64,000 nucleotides of DNA, taken from Magicicada septendecula. Lineage: Eukaryota; Arthropoda; Insecta; Hemiptera; Cicadidae. Below are positions 40,973-55,112 of this stretch, piece by piece (within the stretch, counting starts at the first letter, position 1; every line of letters begins with the position of its first letter). Made by a program: the position numbers and the translations under genes. The stretch spans positions 692,838,462-692,902,461 of the forward strand of contig CM068367.1 of assembly GCA_034769895.1 (NCBI GenBank), in the 5' to 3' direction. A model generated the notes under the pieces. That model saw only the letters and a list, made by a program, of their open reading frames with translations, ran no database searches and had not been told where the DNA came from.

Positions 40973-42079
40973 TTCATTATAACTGCGTAATCAGACTCCA
41001 GGTTGCTATAAGCGTTCTACGCACGCAAATGTCGCATTGACATCGAGGTAGTGGCTGCTTGGTATGTACACGTTTCTCAGTGGAAGGGACATGCACCAAC
41101 AAAAGTCGGAGTGTTTGAGAAGGGGTATGTGACTGCCCCAGCAATTATGACTTAAGAGTTAAGCACATATAGATCTACTGAACAGTAATTCTAAAAGAAT
41201 GTTTTTCTGGGAAAATGTCTTATGTGTAATATGGGATGGAGAGTACAGTATGTTCTGAAATGATTTTTGCATCACGTTTAGTTATGTGACTGAGTGTAGT
41301 GGCGACCCTGCCCCACGCGCACGTCACATCCTGCCAACCGCTGTCATATCGGAGCCACATTATAATAATATAACGAGATCTGCAGTTTATTCGCTTTTCT
41401 TCACCATTTGAAGTGCTAACAAATATTACGTTACTGTCTACTCTTGAGCACCAAATAACTAATAGATTTTAAAAAATTTGATTCATTGTTTTTTAGGGTG
41501 AAATAGTTAAATGCGTTACGCTGCTCTTAGCTTTAATTTCAATTAACAGAAATCTAATTTCCAATGGATTCTTGTCCTCGACATGTTGGAGATATTAAAA
41601 TCTAAAACTGCAAAAAAATGTTTATCTATTATCACCTCTGCGTAAACGTTTGTAGGCCTTAAAAGTACGTGGAACGTATTTAGGTAGAAGGCTAACAAGA
41701 AACTCTGTCATAAACACACCACAGTAGTTTTATGGTGATAACAACAGTGGCCAATAGTTTAGCATACTCTATGATGTGAAATTCTGATTGAGTGTCATGT
41801 CCACAGGTGATGACTGAAACGCGGTGACGCGTTGTGTTTCTGTAATTCAAGCCAAAACAAAAGAAACGTTTGTTGGTTAACAAGAGGTAAAGCAGAAGTT
41901 TAGCCTCATTCACAAGGCGCGAGTACAATGTCGCCACTATGTCAATGACTATGGCACCCTTCACTGCTACCAACCAAGCGTTTACAATCTAGGCCTACAT
42001 CTGGTAAAATGATCTACACGTTTTGTCTCTAATCGCACAATTCATTGAAGACTTTAACGTAGGACAACTCTCAAAACTA
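40973..42079. other. No gene recognised
   Basis: Non-coding; a GC-richer patch at 41290-41360 has no recognisable exon. Confidence 0.4.
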
Positions 42080-42329
42080 CGAGGGTCAGTTGAAAAGTTC
42101 GCGGAGCGACATCTATAGCCCAGTGGTAGAACCAAAATCTTTCGTGTGCTGCAAGACGTATATCTCGCGTGAACACCTGTTAATTTCCAGATATAGCTGT
42201 CAATTTATTCACTTTTTACCAGCAGTTTAAAATTTCCCTGTCACGCGTGTTTTTAAAATGCACAAAATCAAACATTGTGTTGTGATGAATTCCTCTGTTA
42301 AAAATGTTTGCCAATGGAAAATCAAAACG

Positions 42330-42605
42330 AAATTGTAACTGTGTTAGGAGATGCTGCGCCTTCAGAAACAATGGTAAGTGGGGCACACTCGAGTTTAAAC
42401 GTGGTTGTACAAGCACTGAAGACTATCTCAGCAGTGGGCGTCCAAAAAGTGCAACAACAAAATGGCATTATTGAAAAAATTTCATAGGGTGTTGGAAGAC
42501 CGCAGATTGAGGAATGGATGACGTTGCTGAAATAAAAGGCAACTCATATGAGCGTATGCATCATACTTTGACTCAAGAACTTCTGTGAAAAAGTGTTGTT
42601 CAAGA
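42330..42605 (+). pseudogene. Mariner transposase N-terminal fragment (left half)
   Basis: Shifting frames give VLGDAAPSETMV, then LEFKRGCTSTEDYLSSGRPK and SATT. RVLEDRRLR and YERMHHTLTQELL follow. EFKRGRTS.ED.PRSGRPK..T and the second helix-turn-helix phrase (..I.....ERVHHILTQ.L) are hallmarks of mariner transposases like that fused in SETMAR. The catalytic DDD domain is absent. Confidence 0.8.
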
Positions 42606-42609
42606 TGGC

Positions 42610-42720
42610 TGCCGCATCTGGAGTTGTTACATATTTTGGGCGTCCAGTGCGACCACGTTTAAACTCAAGTGCCTATTTACAGACCGTTGGTTTTGAAGCC
42701 GCAGCATCTCCTGACACATT
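42610..42720 (-). pseudogene. Mariner transposase N-terminal fragment (right half, inverted)
   Basis: On the minus strand the sequence reads LEFKRGR, then after a ~25-bp deletion relative to the left half TGRPKYVTTPDAA. This is the same EFKRGRT...GRPK..TT segment. Confirms that both arms derive from the 5' part of a mariner. Confidence 0.7.
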
Positions 42721-42980
42721 TACAATTTCGTTTTGAATTTCCGTTGGCGCTAAACAATTTTTAACAGAGAATTACACCACGATGTTTGATTTTGTCCGTT
42801 TTTCAAAACACGCATGACACGTCAATTTTAAACAGCTTCTAAACAATGAATAATTTGATAGATAGATTTGGAAATTAACAGGAGTTCACATAAAATACAA
42901 ATCTTGCAGTACACGAAAAAATTTAGTTTTACCGCTAAGTTACAGTTGTCGCTCCGCGAACTTTTCAACTGACCCTCGTA

Positions 42981-44104
42981 GATGTGGGGATCCAACATAA
43001 CTTACATTTTTACCAGCATATTAGGCACTAGCCGTTTTACAGATTAGAAACGCATACTTCATCATCAAACTTTTATTGAACTACATTGTAAAAGCATTAA
43101 TTTAGACTGTTTCTCGTATAGTCAGTTTGGTTTCAATAGACTTGTTAATATTTGTTTTACAAACGTATTTTAAATATTTAATACCTGCGGGTGGGGTGGG
43201 GTGACTGCTGGGCCTTTCTCACGTTACACATTTTCTGTTGGTTGATACCACTCTAGATGGGAATACATTAAAGTTTTTATTAGGGTTAAAAACTTTTTGC
43301 TTTCCTGTTTTTGCATTAAGGTTCACTTGATTTTAGCATATTTTATTACTTGTATAAAGTGAAGAAGCAAATGGTGCACTTTTATTTTTGTGAATTGGAA
43401 TAGTGAAATGACGAACGTCTGCATCAATGCTCATTGTGGCAGAGATTTTACTCAGACAGTAAGTTAGTTAATTCATTTCAAAAAAAAAAAATTAAGTTTT
43501 TAGGGTAACACGTTTAATTTTTGGCGTGTTTCTGAATTGTTATTTTATCCCTGTAAAAGGTTCCTGAAGAGGCCATTTACTTTAATGCCTTTCGAGTAAA
43601 ATATATTGTTTGCATTTTGGATAAAAGTATTCATTACTTGAATACAGTTTAAGTGCAAACGTACTTTATATTATGCCTTTTGCAACAGAAGCACTACATG
43701 TTTTCAGTTTAAGAGCTAATATTCTTTCAGTTAACTGAAATATTTTAATTCAGTCTTTTTTTAGGAGGACCTATTTAGTACAGGTGTTCATTTTAAAAAG
43801 CAACCAATGTGAGCTACCTACGTATAGTTTTATAATGATTTAGGTTTAACAGATTGCTAGGAGCACTTATTTACTGTCAGCTGATACCACTGTGGATGGT
43901 TTTTGTGTAATTTCTTACGTAATTTAGTGACTTCAGTTTATTATTATTATTATTTTAGTGGTTTTGAACAAAGAAGAAAGTAAAATGGATATAGCGTATA
44001 CCCGCCGTGTGTGGTGTACTGTTTCAAGGTAACGGATTATTGGTTTCATATATTTTGAAAACATAACCAAGAGAGTGTTATGCTGTAAAGCATATAAAGA
44101 GAGT
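42981..44104. other. No gene recognised
   Basis: AT-rich, with an A10-type run at 43481 and a (tta)n tract at 43939-43953. Confidence 0.45.
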
Positions 44105-44290
44105 CGTGTTATTTACTAAAACTTTCGGGTTTGTCGACAGTGGTGGGTTGTTGAAACAGTCCCTTCGCAACGTAGTAACGTTTCTACGGCTCTAGAGTAG
44201 GGACGGATATACGATAAGGATGTCCCAGATAGTGGTAACATCTGTTTCTTGCCATAATCGACAAACCCGAAAGTTTTAGTAAATAACACG
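44105..44290. repeat. Foldback/MITE with 33-bp perfect inverted ends
   Basis: cgtgttatttactaaaactt...tcga at 44105-44137 is exactly repeated in inverse at 44258-44290. The 120-bp interior is not palindromic. Further inexact pairing (gagtc / gactc) lies outside. No TSD is obvious; the class is unknown. Confidence 0.9.
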
Positions 44291-47089
44291 GTTGACTCGT
44301 GCCGATAAAGCCTACGCCCAATTATGTTATATGAAGGAAGTATTTATTGCAACGCTAGAGGAAGATGAAAGTTATTTATAGTTTCACATGTCATCATCTA
44401 ACTTAACAGTGAACCTCCTAAGTTCATAACGGACTTATGGCCAGCTAGATCTTCACAATTTCTTTTCAGTTGATTATTTTCTCTGGAGCTGATTAAAGGA
44501 TCGTGCATTTTTCAATTGTCCTTCAAACTATTCAGAAACAGGAAACAACTCAAAATAGAAGAGCTACGATTAGAAAAGTTGATAGGAATTTGAAAAGAAA
44601 AGTACAATCGTATATCGACAAAAACGATTACCGTTTTCAACATTTACTCTGAAAAATGTTTGTACCATTGTTTAAATGTTTTGAGTAGTTTAAATGGCAT
44701 TCCTGTAATAAGAATAAAGCATTTTCGGTTACGTTAAAAAATTACACTCTGTAGTTAGTATCCATTGGTAGCTAGTTAGTCGGATAATTTGAACTAAATA
44801 ATAACTTAACATTTTTTTTGGCGTTAATGTTAAAATCCATGAACATATATGACTTTCGTATATTCCTAATGGCGACTTCAGTAAAACTCATGCCTTTCAT
44901 TACTGTGTACATCAATTGAAAATACCTGTAAAATGGCGACAGTGCTTTGAGAGTATTACGGAATGTAGAAAACAGGAAATAAACTGTTTTCCCCGGTACA
45001 CTGTGCCTAAGCTCGATTTAACTGTGCATTTTGCTAGCTTGTATTCGGAATGTCCAAAATAAAATAGCCACAACACGCTGCAATCTGCCACCATGACGTG
45101 TCTGCCGTTTGCATAAAAGTCGGGCGTTTTGTACAAACACACCTTGTTTGCACTGGTCACTGAGACCATTCTGACCATTCAATTAATATAATTTTAATTT
45201 GTTAATGAAATAATTAAACAATTGTTTTAGTAACATATACAAAACATGTATATGTATTACGTATACAATATATATGTTACAAAATATATTATACACGTAC
45301 ATTCAAACAAAAGCACCGAAGACACAGAAAATACGTAAACAAACAAATAAATTATGTACTGATATTATGATGTCTCATGTTGACTGGCGCCTATCTCTAT
45401 AGTAAGTAAAATATTTATATAATATTAATTATTTTAGTTTAGTATCTTATAAATTAAAAACTGTATTGATTGTCTTATGAAACAAGTATAAACCAATAAA
45501 TTATATCACTGTCGGTCTACAGTAGTTATTAAAACATTTTATACACTAATAAATTAATAAATATATACATGAATGTGTGCGCACGTATGTGTTTGTGAAC
45601 GTATAAGTGGATATTCAGTTTTTCCTGGACGTTAGTTGAAAATGAAATATAAGGTTGGTTATAAACGGGTATTTGAGAGCATACGATGTTTACATATGCG
45701 GTTGTAGTTTGATGGATGGGCTGACAGGAACAGTAAAACTTGTGAATAAGAATGTGACAGGCACGCGTCGTTTGAGACGATCATTAAAGCTTATCTCACT
45801 GTCAAAGAAGGCTTTACCGTGTGAACCTCCAAGTAGTTACAATTTACGTTCGTCGCAAATTTGTAGTTCAAGTTACAGCCAAGATATATTCATCACGAAA
45901 CAGTTTGAAAGTTAACTTTTTGCACAGGGTACGGAATGTGGAGGCGAAGAGTATACACTGAAATCACTCGTAAGTTTAAGACGAATGTCTACAAAACATT
46001 GTAGACTTGTATCAGCTGATACAGATAGGATGCTACGCACGAAAATCTTAATGTAGTCACCATCACAATAAGCACATGCCAACAATATGTCTATAAAATG
46101 TGCGAAATTGAGGAGCGAGCCTCTGATTTGTTTCATCAAATCCTTAATGAAGATTTTAATGTAGACTTGACGATTTCTGCTAGTAGCAACAATGCAACGG
46201 GATGGAACGTTGTAAAAGCCGCTGTGCGAATAGCGTAGAGACTGCCTGCACAGATAATGCCAACGAAGATTAGTTATTGTACACGCACGAGTTTCTACTG
46301 ATCACTTATTAGATTGTTATTTCCGAAAAGGCTTGCTGAGAACTACTTCGGAACCCTAGTTTGTAGGCAACGTTCCACTTAAAGAACGTCTTGAATCCGT
46401 TGCGAACATGTAGCTGCAACAAAGTAGCTCACCCCGACCCCGCTGACTCGGTGACTTCCACCGAGAAGAAGAACTAAGTGATAAATGTGATAAAGAAGCC
46501 TTAACGTACAATAGTCTCTAAGTTCGGATCAGATCCCTTAAAGACATTTTAGTATGACTGATGATAATATAATACAATTATAGAAAAATATTGTTTTTCA
46601 AAGACAAAAGTAGGTAAGATAAAAGTAGCTAGCTTACACTGTAGACAATATTAGTTTTCTGTTTTTGTATAAACAAACAAAGTGTGTATGAATGTAGTCT
46701 TGCATACGCGTCTGATCTGTGCGTTTGTATTTATGTGCGTAGGTACAAAGTTTTTATTTTATGAAAAAATAACACTAGCCAACAAAAAAAAAATCATTAT
46801 TTTGTTTCCTGACTAAAATTAGCTGATTTTGATTGTTCATTGGGTGAGAAAAAAGAATATAACTGATATATTTTAGCTCCTGTTTTATTGATATACTGTT
46901 CTTAGTATATACAAAATTACAATCTCCAGAGCAAGAAATAACATTTAAATATTTTAGTTTATACAATATAAAAAATGAATTTACATAAAAAATTTGTATA
47001 AAAGGTTTACATAGTCTAAAGAAAAGAAAATTAATTCTTTAAAAGTTAATATTGTTATTAAAATGGTTCATTATTACTGTTTTTCTTGA
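44291..47089. other. No gene recognised
   Basis: AT-rich non-coding sequence. A plus-strand frame at 45655-45915 (86 codons) and a minus-strand frame at 44912-45178 (88 codons) are the longest but match nothing I know. GC-richer sequence near 46400-46470 shows no exon features. Confidence 0.4.
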
Positions 47090-47850
47090 TTGTTTTTACG
47101 TTTCCGAACGCTTCCTTTTAGCTTACCGCTTGTGCTCTTGGTCTGAAACAGCCCTTGCTAATGTTCAGCAGTAATCTGCAAGAATGGACAGGTCCAATTT
47201 GCCCTGATACCTCTTCTCCATGGCAGCGATCCCTTGGTGAAATCTTTCACCATGTTCGTCAATTACGTGTCCACAATTGTCAGGGAGGAAATCCAAATGC
47301 GAGTGGAGCAAATGAATTTTTAAAGACATATTCCATCCTAACTTATGGTATTTTTTCCAAAAGCTCATTTATATTGTAAACATAGTTTTTCAGCTCTTTT
47401 CTCGCCTAAAAACCTCTTAACCACTTTTTCAAATGTTTCCCAAGCCGCTTTCTCATTGGTGTTAAGTGGATTTTTGAACTTTTCATCTTTCATCAGCTTT
47501 CTGATTTGAGGGACAACAAAGATGCCTTCTTTGACTTTAGCATCACTTAGTTGAGGAAATTTTCCTCTAAGGTATTTAAATTCCTCATCGTCATCTGACA
47601 GTAGTTGATAGTCTTGTGAAGGGTTAGGCACCGGAAGACTACCACCATGTGGGACGGGACGAATAGCTGATGGAATGTTCAAATATTCTACAGTCCACTT
47701 TTTTCTTTGAAATACCATCCTGTAAAGGCGATGTCATGCAGAAATAACAGTCATTTACATGATTTGTTGGTTCTTGCCATATCATCGGTACACCAAAGTT
47801 CACTGAACGTCTTTTCCCAGTTAACCAATTACGAAGATTTACTTTAAAAA
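47090..47850 (-). pseudogene. Relic of an unnamed ORF family associated with arthropod repeats
   Basis: Minus-strand frames join, with two frameshifts (near 47715 and 47366) and a few stops, into one ~240-residue sequence. It reads VPMIWQEPTNHVNDCYFCMT, then EYLNIPSAIRPVPHGGSLPV, LSDAKVKEGIFVVPQIRKLM, NEKAAWETFEKVVKRFLGEK, LGWNMSLKIHLLHSHLDFLP, VIDEHGERFHQGIAAMEKRY and QGKLDLSILADYC. I recognise this string of motifs (SLKIHFLHSHLDFFP...DEHGERFHQ) from numerous uncharacterised, often fragmentary predicted proteins in insect genomes. That abundance suggests a mobile or viral-like origin. I know no assigned function. No terminal repeats could be found around it, and it is non-functional here. 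Confidence 0.7.
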
Positions 47851-48333
47851 AATTAAAGATAAAAGCTTTTTCCTTGAATTAGTCTTCATTTCTTTTAGAG
47901 TTATATAATGACATGCATTTTCAAATCCTCAAATTTGTCTGCCTGTAGATCTTAGAGTATCGAGAATCTACTTTCTACATCGCATGGCGTAACGGGAACG
48001 AACTTGAAAAATGTTAAATCATTAGGGGAATTTTCTGGATCACTTCAGTCAAATTCAGTATTCCAATAATAATGCCAGAAAGTATGCACATTGTACATTA
48101 TATTATTATACACTTAAGTATATTATACACATATTAAATATAACTAGTAGGCCTATTCTCCCTGTGCTGCAGAACACGGTCACTATTTTGAACGAAGTAG
48201 TCTCAAGTTATCTCAATATTTGTTATTAGATATTAAATAATTTTTCAGTTACCAGAAAAAATAATAAAATCCCGATTACTCTAGTATTTTTATTTAGTAA
48301 TATAACAATTATAGAGGAGATAATCATACTATA

Positions 48334-48830
48334 AACACTAAAAGTTCAAAAACATCTGAATTTGGCTCAAAAGTATCTTTATTCTGGCTGGATTTTACAG
48401 TTTCACAATTTTTTATCCTTTTTATGAGCCCTGGAACCAAAAATTTTGCAATTTTCAAAACTGTACACTACATTCAGATTTTCCTTAAAATTCTGTTTAC
48501 TTTGATAGTCTACGTGGAATTTGCGATTTGATCAAAATTTGTATCCCCTTTTTGGGACCTATAGTCCCAAATGTTTTTTTGTTTTCAAATAGTAACACTA
48601 CATTCAGATTTTAAGTTAATATTCGCTTGAATTTAATATCCCACATGAGTTCTCTTGCGATTTTATCAAACTAATCATCCACATTTTGGGCCCTGGTGTT
48701 TCAAATTTTGAAATTTTCAAAAACTAACACTATAGTTAGATAGTGGTTAAAATTTCCTTTATTTTGATACCTCACATTTTACGATTTGTTTAGAATGCTA
48801 ATGCCCTCACATTTTTGCCTTTGGCCTCTC
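48334..48830. repeat. Degenerate ~130-bp tandem repeat, four units
   Basis: Units start aacacta..., acactacattcagatttt (about 48467), acactacattcagatttt (about 48595) and aacactatagttagat (about 48726). Each is followed by ..ttgatatc/cccaca, gcgatttgatcaaa, a ggg(a/c)cc(t)-centred block and ttttcaaa. The units are strongly diverged. Confidence 0.7.
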
Positions 48831-49040
48831 TATTTTTGGGAGGGATCAGCCTCAAAATCAATAAGCTTCTATAGGATTAAAGTATGGGCATGCAAATTTT
48901 ACGAAAATCGGTTGATGCATTCAGAAGTTATCGTGAGACGACCCCAAATAGACAGACAGCCAGACAAATGCCAAACGGTTGAGTTAAACCTGAGAACTCG
49001 CTTCGCTCTTTCATTAATATACAATTATGTTATTATATAC
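48831..49040 (+). repeat. Transposon-3'-end-like segment following the tandem repeat
   Basis: The phrase aaaatcggttgatgcattca-gaagttatcgtgagac-agacagacagcc-...-cgcttcgctctttcattaata is of a kind that recurs at the ends of insect interspersed repeats. It probably belongs to the same element as the 130-bp units, but the class is unknown. Confidence 0.4.
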
Positions 49041-51108
<2,068 letters not shown>

Positions 51109-51128
51109 CTTCAGAAATTGTAATACAG

Positions 51129-51752
51129 CAGTGGTTCTCAGTGGGTGAGCCCCGAGACTTTGTGATATTACTGGGAAAAATAATCAAAATGAGTTTACTC
51201 GATATTTATTTTGGAAAAGGAACAAGAGAAAATTATTCATGAGCTTAAACATATTTATTTTATAGAGGATTTATTGGCTATGCCTTACAATAAAAGATTT
51301 CAATTACTAATGAGAAACTTGAGGTTGTAGTTTCTTACACAAAAGACACGCATTTCCTGTTCAATTGGGAGAAATCTCTCTTTTATTTTTTGTGTTTGTT
51401 ATGCCGAAAAGCCCAGCTTGCACAAGCAGGTGGTAGAAAACGATAACTACTTTCACTGCCGTTACTAGATACTTTTTCTTTGCTAACATCAAAACTTGAG
51501 AAGTAGTAGTTTACGATATTTCAGTTGAAGTGATAGTTCTGACTGAAGTTTTGCGAGTTCTTCTTTCTACCGAGGGAAGTCGACAGTGAGTTCTGCAGAC
51601 AGAGCATAAGGATTGGGCACCAGTCATTCCTGGTGAATGTGTGTGTGTGCGGGGGGGGATTGTTGCAACCCGTAGGTTAGTATGCTACGGGAACTTGCTA
51701 CAAAAGACAGTGTGCCGTGAACAAAAACAAAAAAAGTTGAAAACCGCTAGCC
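51129..51752. mobile_element. Probable hAT-type non-autonomous element, ~620 bp
   Basis: The left end is CAGTGGTTCTCAGTGGG, a classic hAT terminus. The right end is ...aaaagttgaaaaccgcta, whose reverse complement TAGCGGTTTTCAAC matches the left end imperfectly. Flanks taatacag (left) and gcctacag (right) share tacag and may be a decayed 8-bp TSD. No transposase was recognised inside; a G8 run precedes ..attgttgcaac near 51651. Confidence 0.5.
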
Positions 51753-53989
51753 TACAGTTTGTACCTAAATAACTGCTAGGTGTTTGTATGCGAACCCGAG
51801 TGAGAGTAGCTTGAGTGAATTATGTATCCAAAACTTCCACAGTTAATGATATTTTGTTTTAAAATTTTAAACTTAATTATCTAAGTCATTCTTTAAATAA
51901 ATAAAGCACTACGTACTACAATGTTGTTTACAAAATAAAAACTCATCATCAACAGAGGTTAACTAGATTATTGTTAAAGACTTTATAGCTGCTTACTGCC
52001 TTCAATATAACACTGTTTTCTATTAATGGCATAATTATCTTATTACAGTTTTACGTTTTACCATATATTTTATCTCATAAAATTAATTGTCCATATCAAC
52101 ACTTCAAATTTGAAAGTCTGTCATGCATGCAAAAACAGCGTTACCTATCATAATTTTTAAATTTCATAACATTATTTTCTCTGCATTTTTATTTTTTGCA
52201 ATGGTCGAGATGCCATTATATGGGACTTTGGTGACTTATGGTTAGGGATTCGTTGTAAGTTCCACGTAACATTGTTTGGCGTTTTACGCTCTACTACAAT
52301 GCTACTCTAGCCCGGGGACTTCAGGAATTTTCTCTTATTGACGCGATTTACAGGTGTTATCACTTTTAGTTATATTTTCGTTAGTTTTCCAATTAAAAAT
52401 TTGAAAATATTATTTACAATATTAATAGAATTAATTACATTTTTTCGCTTGTCTCTCGGATATTTCAAATTAGAAAACTACAACTAGCAAAATATAATGT
52501 TTTATATTTATGTATAATTTGAACACCCGTTAGTCTACGTCTTCTGCAATCATGGAACTAGTTCTCGGATTAATCCATCTTTCTTAAGTAAATGTCGGTG
52601 TCTCTCATTTTAAACAGTTGTTAAATATTAAAACTTTTTTAACTATAAACATCAGTAATTTAGAAAAGCTTGTTACTTTAGTTAAAATGTGTTACTTTTT
52701 GTCACGAGGGAAGAATGCGATTAGAATTCTAGGAAACGTTTCGAGGAGAGACGACAGCAGCTTATCCGCGAACAGGGGAAATAAGAAACAGAAAGATAGA
52801 GTAGCTTTGTGTGCAGAGATTATGGTGCGTTATCTGTCTGTTGTGGCTTGATGTTAGTAATACTTTCTCTTACTTGTGTCAGAACAAAACAAAACAAAAA
52901 AAACTAAAATTTTCACTCACAGGACTGCTATATAAATTTTGATATAATCCATTTGTTTAAATCACGGCGAGGGGTTACTGCCTGTACAGTGTGGCGGCTT
53001 GAATGTTACACGCTGTTTTAATATATTATACATATATCGGTAGTAGTTATACAAATATTTCAATTATATTAGCGTTTAGTCAGAATATAGATTTATATTG
53101 CAAATATAATTTTTTTCTTAACAAAAACCTTGTATTTACTCAAAATATTGTTTAAATTCATTTTGAGCATGGTTGGATATGCAGTAAAAAACCGAGTGGT
53201 AATTAGAGAGCTATTATTGCGGTGCTTGAGAAGCGTCGTGCAGGAGTAATAGAAAAATCAGCTGTTTCGAATTCGTTACGTATCGACTTGGTTTGTAAGC
53301 ACCCAGACTTTATTGAATAATATGAATAACGTTGGGTTTTGTCAGGCTTCTTTCTTATTAACATTTTCAGGGGGAAAAGAGTTTACATGCGTTGGATTTG
53401 TATTGTGTTTCCTTCTGAAAGCGTTGACCTTTCGTCGAGGTAGTAACATGAAATTATAGTCAATGTAGGCGTACCTTCACTTCGTGTGTTAGACTACACT
53501 CTTAATATCATTACAACACTATGAATTCGCCGTACGTGCGTTATACAAGCTGACAATGTTTCCATGTTCCATGTTTCCAGGTTCTTACCATAACCATTTT
53601 CCATGTCATTTATTTATTTAGAATTTTTTACCAAATCGAGGTTTGGTGTTCTAGACTTCTACACCGTCCATGCTCTTACAGTGTTTTCCACATTTTGATT
53701 CGTATTATATTTATTTATTTATTTAGAGTAACGCCAATTTCACATTGACTGCATGTTCAGTCAAATTACAGTCTCTGCTGGTAATATCACAAAACTTTGA
53801 TGTCTGAGTGACTAACGATTACTGTACTTTTTAACAGTAGCTATTACTCAATTTGTTTTATCAGTTGGAAGTAAATACTACATGGCCCGTGAAATTTTCC
53901 TTATTATGTAAGATTGTCACCACAGCGTATTCTGACAAAGGAGAAAGGAATTTCTTCAGTCTACATAATTTCAGCACTCTACTTCCTGC
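51753..53989. other. No gene recognised
   Basis: AT-rich; the longest frame (52618-52851, plus strand, 77 codons) is not recognisable. Confidence 0.45.
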
Positions 53990-54130
53990 TCCTCCTACAT
54001 CACGGAATCGATGTCGATAACGAAGAACTTCCATGCTCGTAGTCTTGCATCTGCAGCGACGACGTTCTCCCATCTTTTCCTTGGTCTCGTGGCCTCCATG
54101 TTTATTAAGACGGCTTGGCTTTATGTGGTG
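53990..54130 (-). mobile_element. Small antisense fragment of a LINE C-terminus
   Basis: On the minus strand one frame reads TRPRKRWENVVAADARLRAW and then KFFVIDI, matching the GRPRKRWED.V..D.R..G..W end of LINE ORF2, as at 7511-7890. Only about 45 residues are recognisable. Longer frames in this region are out of phase with it. Confidence 0.5.
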
Positions 54131-55112
54131 TGCTCCCATTATACATTTTCACCGTATAGTCAGTACATTTTACTCTTCTCTGTTACATCATGAAATCATA
54201 TAAACTTCCTGGTTACCACGTATAACGGAGTAGACGACATAGACTAAAAATAGATTTCTGTTTGTAGGCATTACGGGAGAGAAACAATACGATACAAAAT
54301 TTCCTAGACATACATAATTTGTTCAAGACAACATTCGAAGTTCAAGATGATTCTTGTGTTAAAAAAATAATAAAAATACTGAAGCGTAAAAGAAGTTGGA
54401 ATTACATAAACCATAAATTCTTACTTCTCTCTTACCCCGTCTTTCTCTTTTTTCTTCTCTCTTGGATATATATTGCAACAGTACACAGGATATGAAGTTC
54501 ATTTAAGTGGAATACTAATGCTATATAACATTTTCTGATGGCCATAACCATTACCACTTATAGAACTCAAATAATAAATTCTAGTGCTTTCCCGCGTACA
54601 GTGGAAGATTTCCGTTAGGGGCAAAATATCTGCCGAGATATTTTGATAGTAACGCGAGACCACTTCAAGAAACCGGAGTTTGTGTAAGCTCAATACACGA
54701 TCTATTTTACCCAATTTTAATCCCTGAGATTAAGAGAATTTAAATTATAAACAATAACAGTTTATGTCGCAGTGTGTGTGTGTGTGTGCAAAGACGTGGA
54801 TTGTCAACATAAATATTTCAGCGTTAGTGAGCTTCGGTCGGTAGACGTGGAGAGTCGCAGCGGTGCAGGCGAACAGAGTGCGGAGCGTCGAGAGGCTACG
54901 CAAAGAGTGGAATTCAACTCACAAGTAACATATTTGTAAAACAAACAAAAGACTCATTTATTAAAAGACAATTTTTTTAATAAACAATTTTATATTATAA
55001 AGTAATAAGACAATAGTAAATTTTAATGTTTTAATTTAATAAATTTTCCTACCTCCAGACAGACTCTGTTGTAATAATTGCAATAACGGGCTATGTATGT
55101 AATTTTAATTTG
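54131..55112. other. No gene recognised; GC-richer patch at 54830-54910
   Basis: The patch gttagtgagcttcggtcggt-agacgtgg... contains a DPE-like agacgt and could be a promoter or 5' UTR, but no donor of good quality follows. A (TG)n tract lies at 54774-54787. Confidence 0.3.

Larger units (their letters stand above)
42080..42978. mobile_element. Head-to-head composite mariner, 899 bp
   Basis: Flanked by TA dinucleotides (42078-42079 and 42979-42980) with identical inverted ends CGAGGGTCAGTTGAAAAG. The inverted homology continues for at least 284 bp on each side (42080-42363 and 42695-42978) and includes 5' UTR and transposase N-terminus on both sides. The element therefore consists of two 5' halves joined tail to tail, with no mariner 3' half. 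Arms have diverged noticeably, so it is old. Confidence 0.88.

Noticed and set aside
53861-54139. 92-codon minus-strand frame
   Set aside because: The meaningful reading is in a different phase (LINE C-terminus RKRWENVVAADA); this frame is a shadow.
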